Shown: positions 34,574 through 48,685 of the stretch, in pieces
Layout of the letters: every line of letters starts with the position of its first letter
Numbering within the stretch: the first letter of the stretch is position 1
Assembly: GCA_963573385.1 (NCBI GenBank)
Contig: CAUYLG010059294.1
Span: 62,001 to 126,000, forward strand
Direction: 5' to 3'
Source: Cacajao melanocephalus
Lineage: Eukaryota; Chordata; Mammalia; Primates; Pitheciidae
DNA: 64,000 nucleotides
The notes under the pieces: model-generated
What the model was told of the DNA's origin: nothing
The model's database searches: none
Seen by the model: the letters and a program-made list of their open reading frames with translations, nothing else
Position numbers and translations under genes: made by a program

Positions 34574-34735
34574 AAGACAGTAGGGCAGAATCAGTTCAGG
34601 TAAGGCATGAAAAATAAAGAGAGAGATTTGAACTTGATGTGATAAGAGTGTGAAATCATGTTGTTTCCTAGCAGAAGAAGAATGTGAGAAAAGCAGGCAA
34701 ATCTCGAAACATAGCTACAGAGCTCCAGTCTCTGT
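34574..34735 (-). mobile_element. L2 fragment (antisense), right of MST LTR
   Basis: Purine-rich antisense L2-like blocks (AGGTAAGGCATGAAAAATAA; TTTGAACTTGATGTGATAAG). Weak on its own, but it continues the segment left of the LTR. Confidence 0.45.
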
Positions 34736-34882
34736 AGATGCTATGTGGAAAAATAGTTCTATGGTCAAATAAAATTTGAAAACAGTTTTCATCCTACCTG
34801 TAGCCTATTGATGATTATCAAATGACCATGTACCTATGAAAGGTAGGGTCAAGAAGCAGTTTTATTTTTGTTCTTCCAGTTT

Positions 34883-35213
34883 TGTTTTTTTTTTTGGTTT
34901 TTTTTTGTTTTTTTGTTTTTTTTTTTTTGAGACAGAGTCTCCCTCTGTCACCCAGGCTGGAGTGCAATGTTGCGATTGTGGCTTACTGTAAGCTCTGCCT
35001 CTTGGGTTCAAGCGATTCTCCTGCCTCAGCCTCCCGAGTTGCTGGGATTACAGGCACATGCCATCACACCTGGCTAGTTTTTGTATTTTTAGTAGAGACA
35101 GGGTTTCACCATGTTGGCCAGGCTGATCTCAAACTCCTGACCTCAGATGATCCACCAGCCATAGCCGGCCTTCCAAAGTGCTGGGATTATAGGCGGGAAT
35201 CACTGTGCCCGAC
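34883..35213 (-). mobile_element. AluS, full length with long interrupted tail
   Basis: The plus strand has a T-rich tail broken by G and GG, then TTGAGACAGAGTCTCCCTC, TCACCCAGGCTGGAGTGCAA, CCTCAGCCTCCCGAGTTGC, and ends CACTGTGCCCGACC. Target-site duplication CTTCCAGTTT/CTTCTAGTTT (34873-34882 and 35214-35223). The 112-codon frame at 34882-35220 is translated Alu. Confidence 0.95.
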
Positions 35214-35223
35214 CTTCTAGTTT

Positions 35224-38200
35224 CTAATCTTTTCGTACTCAGGAGTGTACTCTGTGTAGTGTAGTGCTAGTCAATGTGTGACCCACTTGCTGGCAAAGAA
35301 TTCTCTTTTGCTTTAGAAAACCTAGCATTGACCAACACATTTAGTCACAGTACATATTGGGAAAGCCATTCTTATTAATATAGTATAGAACTAGTTATTC
35401 TGTAAACATACTTTGAGAAACGTTGTTTTAGGAAGCTCCATGAAAGAGGGAGAGCCTGGATGGAGGCCAAGCACTTTGTTAGGAGGAGACCAGGCTGGTG
35501 GCCAGAGAAATGTAAAGAAAGTGAGCATCAGAGTCCATCTGCAAAAGCCTTTAGTTATCATGAAAACCTGAATTTTCTAGCCCCACTATAGTTGTATGAG
35601 TGACATAAATGGGACGGTTTAGTGGTGCAAATTTTCTCTGACTCCAGTGGTTATTATTTAATGGAAATGGAGACCGGAAAGCATCTTGGAAACTGGAAAG
35701 TTAAAAAATATTAAAAACTGAATGATTCCGTCTAATCGGTTATATTATCTAGCATCATTTAGTAACACTAAAACATAGTTCTATTAAATTTAAACATTAA
35801 AATCTGACAAAATTAATTTTTTTAAAAAAGGAGCTTGTGTGTCATTTCAGTTTTAAGTTCAAATAACATAAGGGTAAGAGGTTTTGATATCATTTTCTGG
35901 GTAGGCTGAGCAAAGTTTTTTTTCAAATAAATTTTTAGAAAATTTTAATGGACATATGAAATACCTGGATATCTCATGAAAATGAAGATTTTAATCTAGA
36001 AAGTCTGGATGGAGCATTTTGCATTTCTCACAAGCTCCCTGGTGATGCAAGGTTGCTGGTCTAATTCCTACACTTTGAATAGCAAGGGGCTTAAAGATAA
36101 GGTCCCCTTGACTATAAAATGCAGAGACTCAAAATTAGATTTTCATTAGAAATTGTTTTTCCTCTGTCAAGTATTTATTGTATTATTTCTCAAGCATATT
36201 TGTTCATTCACTTTGTTAGTTTCTTATAATACTCAGTGCCAGCTGAGCAGATAAGAAGGAGTGATAGGGAGAAATGTATGTGGGTAAGGGAATTTAAATG
36301 AGGTGTAAGACCTGTGGGAGGCTCTAGGGAAGACGAAGGGTCTACTTTCAGAGAGTTTGGCACCAGTGGGAGGTTCCCATGGCTAATTTATAAGTTTTAC
36401 AGGGGAAAGGGAACATTTTATCAAGATATATTTTTAACTTTTTTTTCATTCTATGTTCTTCATTTAACTGTTAATTTTATACATGCTGTGGGCTGAGAAA
36501 TATGAATAAGGTTTCCCTTTAATAGCAATGTTACCTAAAACCAGCTACACTGGTTTTTAACAGAATCTTTTTTCTCTATCACATTTTGTTATTTCAATAA
36601 ATTTCATTCTCTAAGGAAGTTTTCCAATAGTATTTTCTTTGTATTTATGTGCCAGTACCTTCTTAATTCTAGAAGTATAAGAAATAAGATAAAAAGAGAG
36701 CATTCTTGCAATCATTTATATTCAGAACACAATGGTAAAAAGAGAAATAGCCATTTTAATTGGTTTTTAGACATATATTTGTTACTTTCTGGAAGCAAAA
36801 GCAAGGAAATTTAAATAATAAACTTTTGAAATCTTGGTGGTTCCTGAAATATCAATGATGAAAACATAAGCTCTACCCTTTTGTTTTTCTTAAGATGGTC
36901 CTAATGACTAGATCCATCCATTTTAACCTAGAAGTCCACCTTAAAATTAATAAGGGAGTAATGAAATTAGTTGTACATTTAAAAAGTCTCATGTCACTAC
37001 AGGATGTTATACATAAAACAAGTTCTCCTTTTACTTCTAAAATATGACTATAGTTTTATTATACATGCAATATATTTTTCAGAAGATTTATAGGTAAACT
37101 TTCTATGATATTATTAGCCAGCCATGGCTTCCTCTATGGATTAAAGAATTAAAATGTTAATGGGAAATTCATGACTCAGGACTAAGAAAACTTCCTTTTT
37201 CCTCTGAATGACTGAGCATATATATATTTGGCTTTTTTCAGTATCATGACCCAGAAAATTCATTAGATTTGCATTAACAAAGTGAGCAATGTATATTAAC
37301 TTTTTTAGTCTAGAAAAAAAGGTAAGAAAATTAACAACCCTTGAGTATTTTCAATGTCCAGGGAATATTCAAGGCACTTTTACTAAGTCATCTCATAAAA
37401 CAGTGGTGTCTCAGTCTGTACATTAAAGAATTATAGAATATCTCTAAAGAATCAGATTAAAAAGAGTCAGAATAAAACCACAGTAAAACATTCTCATTCA
37501 AAGAATACAGTTTACTGTGACAAGTAATTACTGTGCTCCCTACAAGTGACTTGACAATTGGTTAGGGAGTCAAGAGACTGAAAAGGAAGTTCACACAGGT
37601 TAAGGCTTCACCAGCTCCCCATTCCTAAGACTTGGTCATTGCCAATGGATCTGAGAACTTTGAATTGACTGAGGTCTTCATTTCCCTCCACGGGAATATT
37701 GCATTATAATGTTTACATTTATGATATCTAAAGGCAAATGAAGGAGACACAGATCCCTGCCTTAGTTAGAATGCACCTTTAATACTTGGCTCGGGTTTGC
37801 AAGCCTCCTGCTCATAAACACTTCATATTGAAGCGGCTCAGCCTTTAATTGTGAAAAGGAATTTATAACTATAGGAACATTTTAAAAGTGAGAACTTCAT
37901 CTAAGATGGAAAAATTACCTAACCATTGTGAAAATAAAGGAAAAATTGAGAATGAGAGTAAACTGAGCAAAACTAACAGTCAGAAGAAACAAATAAAAGA
38001 ATGAGAATATTAATATATCAAAAATTCTATAAGTCAAAAATCTTACAGCTAAAAAATTGATTTACAAATATGAATGCTACTTCCATTTGGGAATTACTAC
38101 TATAATTCACAAAAAGAAATTGGAAAAAAGTTGTTTTGTGGGAAAACCAAAAGTGAACTTCTGCTTATTTTCCAAATTGCTATTGACTTTTTCCAACAGA

Positions 38201-38699
38201 ATCTCATTAGATTGCCGCACTTCAGTCTTGAGCACTCACAGTCTTGTTTTGTTTGCTTTATTGTCAACTTTACATGAGAATGGTTATCATTTTAGATTTT
38301 ACTAGAATACATAATGCCAAGATGAGTACAATAATGGATTTTTTGGTACAGCTGCAGATGAAAGAGGAAAAAAATTCATACTTATGTTAACTTTTTTCCA
38401 TTTATGATTAGATTTTAACACTTTGAATCCTCTCCTAATCTGTAAATTATTCTTATTCTGTATAAACATTACCTTATCCATCTACTACATTGCTCTTTTT
38501 GTCTCACCTTGGTTGCTGAAGTTACTTCTAAATTATTTTATGCACAAGTCTTCAAATCATAGTGAAAACTTTTCATGAAAGACAACAGTTGCCACAAATC
38601 CCAGAAAATACATTAGTATTTTCAGTGTATACATCAGGAAAAGAGAACAATGGCAAAATTGTTAAATATGATTAGGGAAAAAAGACTAAATTAATAATA
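35224..38699. other. Long unique AT-rich stretch
   Basis: About 3.5 kb without a strong repeat. 35415-35520 looks like antisense L2 (GGAGACCAGGCTGGTGGCC) and 37335-37400 has a MIR-like GGAATATTCAAGGCACTTTT block. Neither is firm. No frame longer than 82 codons and no CpG cluster. Confidence 0.45.
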
Positions 38700-38815
38700 T
38701 ACCTAAGTGTCACCAATGTCCCAAAGTGGATACTGGGAAGCACCTATAATTTCATTTAATTCTCATTATAATTCCATGCAGTAAATTCTATTGTTATTAT
38801 TTCATGTTTCCAATA
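38700..38815 (+). mobile_element. MIR fragment
   Basis: GTGGATACTGGGAAGCACC, then ATTTCATTTAATTCTCATTA and ATTCCATGCAGTAAATTCTA in MIR order, diverged. Confidence 0.55.
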
Positions 38816-39044
38816 AAAACTTTTTTTTTAATTTATTTTTAAGAACACTACCTTTTTTTCCCAAAAAATCATATACCCTTTTTATGTAAAAGAAGTCAAG
38901 TAATCCATAAAAGTGCAAAGAGGGAAGCAAACTATCTCCAAAATCCCACCACACAAAAACAAAACTTATTAATGTTTGGTTAAAAAATATTTCAGAGGTA
39001 TCTCTTTGTATGTATACAAATAAAGGTTATTAATGTATAGTACA

Positions 39045-39130
39045 GCCACATAGATAGATAATAGATAAAGATAGACTGGTGAATAGATAATATTAGTGAA
39101 TACATAGAAGAGAAATAATGGATGGATAGA
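39045..39130. repeat. Degenerate GATA-type simple repeat
   Basis: Scattered ATAGATAGATAATAGATAAAG-like units, interrupted and imperfect. Confidence 0.6.
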
Positions 39131-39262
39131 AATCCAGCTAATAGTTTGAAAATTAAAGTATTTTTCTTTTTTCCTTTTCCATGTACCTGATCAGCCAAAG
39201 GTGTCTATGTATGATAGAGGTGGTGAGGTCAGGCTACCTGAAAAACATGCAAAGAAAAAGAA

Positions 39263-40998
<1,736 letters not shown>

Positions 40999-41333
40999 TG
41001 TCTTAGTCTATCCCTGTAACTACAACAAGGTACCTTAGGTTTGGCAATTTATAAACAATAGAAATTTATTTCTTACGGTTTTGCAGCCTGGCAAGTCCAA
41101 GACCATGGCACCAGCAAATTCAGTGTCTGGTGAGAGCCTGTTTCAGAGATGTCATCTTCTCATGGTGACCTCACATCGCAAAGGGGGCAAAGAGGCTCCC
41201 TCAAACCCTTTTAAAAGGATGCTAATCCTACCCATGGGGGATTCCCAAAGACCCCACTTCTTATTACTATCTCCTTCAGGGTTCGGTTTCAACATATGAA
41301 TTTTGCAGGAACACAGACATTCAGACCATAACA
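40999..41333 (-). mobile_element. MLT1-type (ERVL-MaLR) LTR
   Basis: The plus strand begins TGTCTTAGTCTATCCCTG and continues GGCAATTTATAAACAATAG, CAGTGTCTGGTGAGAGCC and CAACATATGAATTTTGCAGG to CATTCAGACCATAACA. A complete antisense MLT1 LTR. Frames at 41081-41299 and 41152-41454 are translated LTR. Confidence 0.85.
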
Positions 41334-42944
41334 ACTTCATATTTATGGCAAGGATGCTATTCCTACAGGTTCTGTTTTTTAGTCTGTATATATGTTTTAT
41401 TTTAATTACAAAATAAAAGAAGCTTATAAATATTAAATAAAAATTTAAACTCAAAAAATAATGTGTAAAATGAAAACATTTTACAATATCTTAGAATTTA
41501 AGCTCAAGCCACTACAAGATCTGCTTTATAGATTTGCTCTGGAGATGAACATTTTTTATTCTTATGTGTAATAGAATTAACCACATTTTAAGAAATAGAA
41601 CTAATGAAAAATAAAATATTAATTTAGAATTTCAAAGATAAACTGACAGACTTTTTTATCAAAAAATAAAATACTTGAAATATTTTCTGCCAAATAAATG
41701 ACTATGAAACAATGGAAGAGACTGAAAGAAGGAAAGTCATGGTCAAACTAAAGAACAGGAAAGGAAAAAATCTGTTATAACTGTATAATGTGCTCCTTCA
41801 TCATTCTAACACATTATAAACTTTAAAATAATGTTCAGACTGATTTCACAAACACTTCTCTCGATCTTGCCTCATGTTTTGTTGCATTCGATAAAAGGTT
41901 TTTCTACTTTAAGCCTCTAAATATCAGGCTGAGGAAATCTAACTTAAGAGCACTTAATAGAGCATTTCACGCCTATTTAAACTACCTTGAAATCATTGGA
42001 GTGTCTCAGTAAGGTTTCCCTTGAACTTCTCACCTTAGAAAGGCACATATGAGTCTTTCCCAAAGGCAGTATCTTTTTCAAAAGTATCGTCTCATATCAG
42101 CTTATTAGCTACAATGACCACTTCAGTTGGATGACAATGTAAGGGGAATAGAAGTCTCAAGGATACTGCAAAGTTTTTAATGACTTAATCATTCTATGAT
42201 ATGATTTTTGTAGTGTTTTGTTTTTTTCAAACTTTCTCTTGGTTTTCGATTCTTAGGATCTAAAAAGACTTTAGTCTAATGTCTAGAACTCTCCAGTAGT
42301 ATTTAGGTTTCTTTTTGTGAAAACTGGTAGAAGGAAAGAGACAGCCTCTCATGGAGTGATAATGGGCAACTGCTCATCCACTCCAAGCTCTTGTGTCGTG
42401 GGATACTATTGCGGTTAGCATCTTCACTCCAATTTTACTCAAGCCACTCAAAATAATGAGGACATTTGCACTTCTACCACCACTCTCAAAACTTTTTAGA
42501 GGCCACATTGCCACCACATAGAATTTCTGGTTTAATTGACAGCATGAAGTGTGAAGACTTCTCTCTTAATTTTTACACTTTCCTGATTGTTCCATAACTT
42601 AAGATATCAGAAGTAAGTTAGCTATTTGGCTACCTTTATGGTCTAGCCCATCTTGATTTTAAAAAAGGATCTATGTGTTTCTATATGTCTCTGTTTAAAT
42701 ATAGAACATTAAAAGTTAAAAGTGATTGTTTCTAACAATCCCAGTTTTACGTAAATGAGGAAACAGATTATTCCGATAGTTCTAGTCTTAATGTGTTTTT
42801 TGAGCTCCAGTCTAGAATTTCCAACTGCCTGCTGGACTCAAAATCCAGTTGCCCTACAGCTCCTCAGCCATCACAGGTAAACGCTGAACCTCATATTTCC
42901 CAGCAGAAGTTACTTTGATTCTTTAACAGTCAGGGTCCCGTAAG
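41334..42944. other. Unique AT-rich DNA
   Basis: No named repeat, RNA or gene is recognisable in 1.6 kb. Confidence 0.45.
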
Positions 42945-43680
42945 GTAAACCAAAATCACACTAGATGTTTCAACAGAAAGGATTTAATATAAATAGTTAA
43001 ATAGATGCTGGGGGGTAAAACAAAGATAGTGGCCAAAGTAAGAAACTTTCTGGGAAGAAGCAAGGGATGGGGCTTGAGTTGAGTTGCATTTAGAGAACTC
43101 TGCAGTTTGTAGGGGGAATCCCATGGATTCAGATCTGCAAGGAGGGGTGCCGGTCTGATATCTGTGGTATACCAGGAGTGGAGGAGTGGGGGACAATGAG
43201 AAAAGTTAGGACTCAGACCTCTGAAGAAGGGGCATTCTAGGTGGCTCCTGGCATCTCTGAGGGATTATAATGAGGCTGGTTCTTGGAATGAAAAACAACA
43301 AACAAGAAACACACAAAAAAGAAAAATAAATAAATAAAAAACAAGATGGGGACTGGAACGAACTGCCAGGGTGAAAGGATCTCAGTGGAGAGACACTGAG
43401 TAACAGCAAGCACACAGGAAGACTCAAATCCTATCCTCTTCTATCGCTCTCCAATTTCCCCAGTGGCAAAACCTGACAGGGAGCAAGGTGGCAAGACAAC
43501 ATGGCGGTTTTCAGAGTTGCAGTCCCAGCATCACAAAGCAGAGGATAGAAAGGCAAACTTGAAGCTGAGAGATTATAGTATGCATCTTATTTACAGACTG
43601 TCATGTCTACTCATCCCTCCAGCCTCAGCTAGAAGATCGTCTCCTGACCCCAGAGATAGGGCTAGGTAAGTATTCCTTTC
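42945..43680. other. Unassigned GC-richer segment, possibly an old repeat
   Basis: GTCAGGGTCCCGTAAGGTAA, ATTTAGAGAACTCTGCAG and, further on, AACTTGAAGCTGAGAGATTA have the feel of a dispersed repeat I cannot name. A G|GTAAGTAT string near 43665 resembles a splice donor but has no exon support. Frames of 68-73 codons have no recognisable domain. Confidence 0.3.
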
Positions 43681-43744
43681 TCTTTGTTCTTGTGTGTCCT
43701 GATTAGGAGCAAGGGCCATAATCACAAAAATCACACACACACAA

Positions 43745-43900
43745 AGGATCGACAGATGATAAACTTATAAAAAAGATATTCAACTTCACTATCATTAAAC
43801 ATCAAGTAAACATATGATAAAGTAAGAAAATATATTTCATTTATTGGGCAGCAAAAATTTAAAGATATTAGTAATGTCATCTGTGATCAAGGATTTAGTA
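43745..43900 (+). mobile_element. Possible old L1 fragment
   Basis: CAGATGATAAACTTATAAAAA then GATATTCAACTTCACTATCATT resembles sense L1M/HAL1 ORF2. Too short and diverged for more. Confidence 0.4.
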
Positions 43901-45535
43901 AAAAGTAGTTGCTAAAATGTAAACTGTGGTTTATTGTATTGTTGTAATACCTGTTCTCTGACATTCCCCATAAGAATATGAACCTCTAAAGCTTCATCAC
44001 AGCAGAAGTGCTTGATAAAGATGTTGCTGAGTTAAAGAATAAAAGCAGTTATGGAACGTTCCTGAGATCAGAGCGTGAATGGAGAAGACAATAAGAATCC
44101 AGGATGGTTGGATTTCATTCTAGGATACCTGGCACAAAACCACCCCAGTTAATGTCCATACTTCTTGCACACATATAAATAGCTCAGTAAAGAAATTTGG
44201 AAATTTTATTCATTTTTTTAAAATATAGAAATGGATAAAGAACAAAACAAAAAACCCTATAATTTGACCCTCCAGATAATCTCAGTTGCCTTTTTAAAAA
44301 TAATAGATGTGCATAGTTAAAAGAAAAGTAAAGCTCCTCAGAGAAGCAAAAAATAAGAATGTGAAAACCTTCTTCTCTCCATTCCCAATACTTGTAAAGG
44401 AAAAGTTTTAGATCATAACTTTAAAGATTTCAAGTTTAAGAAAAGCTTACCCCCTGTATAAAGCTATAGCTTCTCTGCTTGGTTCAAGATTTTTATTTTC
44501 AGTATAAATTGCATGAATTGCACTCCTGGACACTATACATCCTCCAAAGCCATCATGTTATAATGGCCTATGCTATAGTAACATGGTAAAATAGAATAAG
44601 CCTTCAGTAATAGATTTAATTATTTCCTCATGGAGATGAAAAACTGAGACACAGCAAGTTTATGTTATTAGCATAAGCCATAAGGACAATAGCTAATAGA
44701 GCCACTAATACAATTCCAAGCTCCTGTGTTTCCATCCATAAAGAATCTCCAAATTCAAGAAATATAGAGAAATTAATTAAAAATGTGTCTTAAATTTAAT
44801 AGCAGAGAACTCATTATTTTGCATTGATACAGTAAGAATTTTTAGACAAAAGATTGTACTTCCTAGTATTTGTTCAGTACTAATGTTAGAACTATTCAAG
44901 CAAAAAAAAAAACACATCTCACCAGGTGTTTCACATGAGTCTGACAACTGTTTTTAAAACACTGCTAACCCCTTAAGCTTGTATCCTAACATAATTTGTG
45001 TTTGTGTGACTCATTACAAATAGAAACGAGAATATTTTCTAAATATTAGACTCAATGAGAATTCCTTAGCAATATCCCAGGCTCGCATGCCTCACGCTGT
45101 TAACGAAAGAAGGAAGCAGTTCTTTTATATGATCAATATTATAACTGAGATGCAAATCCTTATTCTTTGGCTTTCTTTGCCATCATCGATTATCATTATG
45201 TTGACAGATTGAGGGACTTGGAGGATAGTATTGCAGGAGAGAAAAAAGACGTAAGAATGCTCCAGTAAGTTTTAAAGAATACTAAGTGGCAAATCAACAT
45301 AAATATGCACTAAATGCATCTGTGTTTGTAGTAGGTAGGACTTAGAAATAATTACCAAAATAAACGTACCTAGAGAAATTAATAAATACTATCTGTATTC
45401 TTTCAGGGTTGATGTCTTGATTTAAAAAAAGAGGTTTTATTAGATATTTTGCCAAAGAAAAAATATAGATGATCCATTTAAATAGAAGATTATCTAATAA
45501 TTAGATTCGTTAACTGGATAACAATATCCAATGTT
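43901..45535. other. Unique AT-rich DNA
   Basis: No named repeat or credible gene. Confidence 0.45.
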
Positions 45536-45539
45536 ATAA

Positions 45540-46100
45540 AAAATGGGAAAACGGAGACTTCTATACATTGTTGCTATAGATGCAAATTGGTCCAATTTTC
45601 TGGAAGGCAATTTGGCTTGTCTATTAACATTTTAAATGTGAATGCCCTTTGAGCCATCAGGTCCAATGCCAGAATCTTTCCCAAGGAATTAATTGGAAAG
45701 GGTGCCAAAAAAGTCTAAGTGAAAGGCTGTTTATTGCATTGTTTAAAACAGTCAACAGCTGGATAATATCCTAAATGTCCATCAATACAATATTGGCCAT
45801 TTATTTAATGAATATATAGCCATTAAAAATAATGAGATAGACCTATTTGTATTGACAGAGAAAGAAGTTGATGAAACATAATTAATTAAAATTAAATAAA
45901 AATAGGGAATGGCTATGAAAAAATATGTTTAGAACTGTTTCAATTTTGTGTGTGTGTATATATTCATAGATGTATAGATATACACTTAGCTTGTCATGGG
46001 ATATTTTTATTACTTCTTTATACAATTTCATATTGTTAAATTATTTTTACAATGAGCTTTTATTATACTTACAACCAGCAAATATAATAAAGGTATTCTG
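45540..46100 (+). mobile_element. Old L1M ORF2 end and 3'UTR fragment
   Basis: Sense blocks in L1 order: CTATACATTGTTGCTATAG, AAATTGGTCCAATTTTCTGG, GGCAATTTGGCTTGTC, then ATGTCCATCAATACAATATT and AGCCATTAAAAATAATGAG, followed by a TG/TA-rich 3'UTR and ATTTTTACAATGAGC. No open frame. Confidence 0.8.
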
Positions 46101-46309
46101 ATTTTGGAGAAAGAAGAGACCAAGGATGAGTGAAGTCTTCAGAAAGTGATGATACAGGAGTCAGTTATTGAAAGACTGAGATTATATACTTTATTGTTTT
46201 ATTTTGAATATTAAAAAAATGTAGTATAGAAAATGTAGAAAGCACAGAAAATCATAACAATTACAATAAAAAATTATCACACTCAGAAATAATTTATTTC
46301 TAGGGATCA

Positions 46310-46930
46310 CTAGCTAGGTAAAATTCCAATCGGCAAGGATGAGAGTGGAGACAATTTTGGGAAAACAAAGGCAGAGAAGTAGTAAGAAAGACAGGATTGT
46401 GTTCAATAAGCTATTTAAACTAACTGGATCAAAAAGAAGTGGAAAGTGAATCTGAAAGATTAGATTAGAGGATATCATCATAAATGGTCTTAAATGTGAG
46501 GGTGACTGTAAGTAATGGGGAGCCATTGGAGGCTCTAGTTCAATGAAAGGAGGTGTTTGAAGACATGCTTAAGATTAACCTGTAATCTCAGCACTTTGGA
46601 AGGCCAAGGCAGGTGGATCACCTGAAGTCAGGAGTTCGAGATCAGCCTGGTCAACATGGTGAAACCCCATCTCTACTAAAAATACAGTCACGGTGGCAAA
46701 CAACTGTAATCTCAGCTATTTAGGAGGCTAAGGCAGGAGAATAACTTAAACCCAGGAGACGGAGGTTGCGATGAGCCGAGCTCATGCCACTGCACTCTAC
46801 CCTGGGTAACAGAGCGAAAAAACAACAAAAAAAATTAACCTGGTAGCAACATTAGAAAAATTGGAGAAGAGAATGATGGGAGTTATTTAATAGTTTATTA
46901 TAGTAATCTAGGGAGAAAGCCATGCATATA
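46310..46930 (-). mobile_element. L2 fragment (antisense) interrupted by an Alu
   Basis: Antisense L2 blocks GTGACTGTAAGTAATGGG, GAGCCATTGGAGGCTCTAG and AAGGAGGTGTTTGAAGAC lie left of the Alu. GGAGAAGAGAATGATGGG and TATAGTAATCTAGGGAGAAA lie right of it. Removing the Alu at its 9-bp duplication restores one continuous L2. The 70-codon minus frame here is translated L2. Confidence 0.65.
46583..46833 (+). mobile_element. 5'-truncated Alu (S-type)
   Basis: The first about 30 bases of the Alu are missing: it starts TAATCTCAGCACTTTGG directly after the target-site duplication. The A-rich linker and the start of the right monomer are also shortened (ACTAAAAATACAGTCACGG). Perfect 9-bp target-site duplication ATTAACCTG (46574-46582 and 46834-46842). 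Confidence 0.95.
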
Positions 46931-47700
46931 AATCCTGAACTAAAGAGAAAATAATACACAGAAAAGGGAAAATATAGAAATATATCTACAAATATATGTT
47001 TGGTAGAGATAATAAAATTTTACACATTTTGCCTAAAATGACAGTATCTTTGTGTGTGTAGTTTTTATTATCTTTCATTCTATATTTTGTTGTTTGGGGA
47101 GAGCTGAAATTTTACAAGATCATAAAACATCAGCTTTGACAATTGTAAGAGTGATTTATCAAGTTCATCTATTTTTGGAACAAAATAACACAAATAAAAA
47201 TCAGTTTCCTTTATAATCTAAGAGTCCATATTACAAACACATGAAGTTTACATGAGGATTTGAACAAAGGCCCTCATAAATTTTTTGCCAAAAATAAAAT
47301 AATAAAGTGAGTTATAAGAATTTACCCAGTGTAAATCTTTATCTTTACTTTAACTGTTGAATTAATAATAGTTTATATCATATTGCCTATAAATTATATG
47401 ACATAAGCAGTAGATGTTAAGCAAGTCATTTCTATTTAAACTTAATTATGGGGGAAATAGTGTTATGATTACAACAGTTTAATACTCTCTCTACCTACAC
47501 TTAATAAATTGCCTTGGCTTGCTTTGCATTTGTTGGTATTGTCTATGTTATTTATTTTTCTATAACTAGTATTGGATGATATTATAATGCCTGTTGAAGG
47601 TAAACATTTAAGAGCCGTTAGAAAGTTATTTGTCTTTTAGGAACTGTGACCCCTTTCCCCAGACCTGACACTAGGAAATATGCTTCACATTTCTCATTTC
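46931..47700. other. Unique AT-rich DNA
   Basis: No named repeat or credible gene. Confidence 0.45.
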
Positions 47701-47703
47701 TGT

Positions 47704-47766
47704 TGTAGAAATAGAAGTTGCAGAAATTGTAGAAGTTGTAGAAGTTGGAGAAACTGAAGAATTGAA
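47704..47766. repeat. GTAGAAGTT-type 9-bp minisatellite
   Basis: About seven imperfect units of GTAGAAGTT / GCAGAAATT / GGAGAAACT, purine-rich on the plus strand. Confidence 0.85.
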
Positions 47767-47880
47767 GTTCTCATCTGTATGCGTATTTATATATGCACTA
47801 TTGCCATTCTTTTCATGTATATGCCGTATAAACGTACATAGAAAATATTTCCACTAAATTTTGCATGATATATTTGCAGG

Positions 47881-47922
47881 AGACACTGTGGGCATGCTTC
47901 CAGACACTGTGGGCATCCTTGC
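47881..47922. repeat. 21-bp tandem duplication, two copies
   Basis: AGACACTGTGGGCATGCTTCC is followed by a second unit with two changes near its end. It gives the CPQCL repeats seen in the 207-codon minus-strand frame (47787-48410), the longest in the window, which I regard as chance. Confidence 0.93.
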
Positions 47923-47999
47923 ATTCTGTATACCACTGTGCATTGCACCTTAGCCAGTGATTGATTAGTTAGTGCTGCAGTAGGAAAGCCTAGCTCCCT

Positions 48000-48245
48000 T
48001 GCCTTAGGTGGGAAAAATTCTGAGACACAACTTATATTTCCAAGCTCCCCTGTGGGATCCACCTTTAATGACCCCATGTGGGACTTCACCTGATATGGTA
48101 CCCTTCTTAGCTTCTTCTCCTTCCTTGCCCTGCATCCCAAAGTTCCTTGACACCTTTCCTGGGAGCAATTGATAATCTCTTGTATGTGAATCCTCTTCTC
48201 AGACTCTAATTTTGGTGAACCCAACCTAAGACACTGTAATGTAAA
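48000..48245 (+). mobile_element. LTR-like repeat, same unnamed family as 33.7 kb
   Basis: CCAAGCTCCCCTGTGGGATC, CCCATGTGGGACTTCACCTG, GGTACCCTTCTTAGCTTC, then GAATCCTCTTCTCAGACTC and GAACCCAACCTAAGAC. The order matches 33740-34010. The ending GAACCCAACCTAAGACA is typical of a dispersed LTR-type repeat. Confidence 0.5.
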
Positions 48246-48524
48246 AGACAAACGGGAAGTAGTATAAATTTTACTGAAAAGACATTGCCATTTTCTTCCA
48301 AAAGACCAAGCCATTGATATGACAATAACAACTAGACCACTGGAGAAATACATCAATAGCCATAGATTCAATAAAGAGCTTTTAAATGCGCCTTTCCAAA
48401 ATATTTTCATGCCAAACTTAAAAAAAGAAGAAATTTAATATTATACGATTTATCCTTTCATAACAGAACAGCTGCCATTTGTTGCATTATTACCTATGAT
48501 TGTTATTGTTCTTATGTTTTTGCA

Positions 48525-48685
48525 TTTTATGCCATTTAGTCTTCACAACAACACTATGATGGAATCATTTTCTATGTTTTTCACACAGTGGAGTGTAGCT
48601 CTGAGATCATAGAGTTTAGCAAATAGCTGAACCACGATTTAAACCCAGGTATAATCTGGCATTAAAGCTAATACTCTTTCTAGTT
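48525..48685 (+). mobile_element. MIR fragment
   Basis: CATTTAGTCTTCACAACAAC, then ACTATGATGGAATCATTTTC, GAGATCATAGAGTTTAGC and GATTTAAACCCAGGTATAA. Well ordered MIR core and 3' region. Confidence 0.8.

Noticed and set aside
34882..35220. 112-codon ORF
   Set aside because: Translation of an antisense Alu, a familiar false gene.
43660..43675. G|GTAAGTAT splice-donor-like string
   Set aside because: One consensus donor in 64 kb is expected by chance and no acceptor or coding exon is evident upstream.
47787..48410. 207-codon minus-strand ORF, the longest in the window
   Set aside because: It crosses a 21-bp tandem duplication and an LTR-like repeat, has no recognisable domain, and its Cys-rich repeats come from the tandem DNA repeat.
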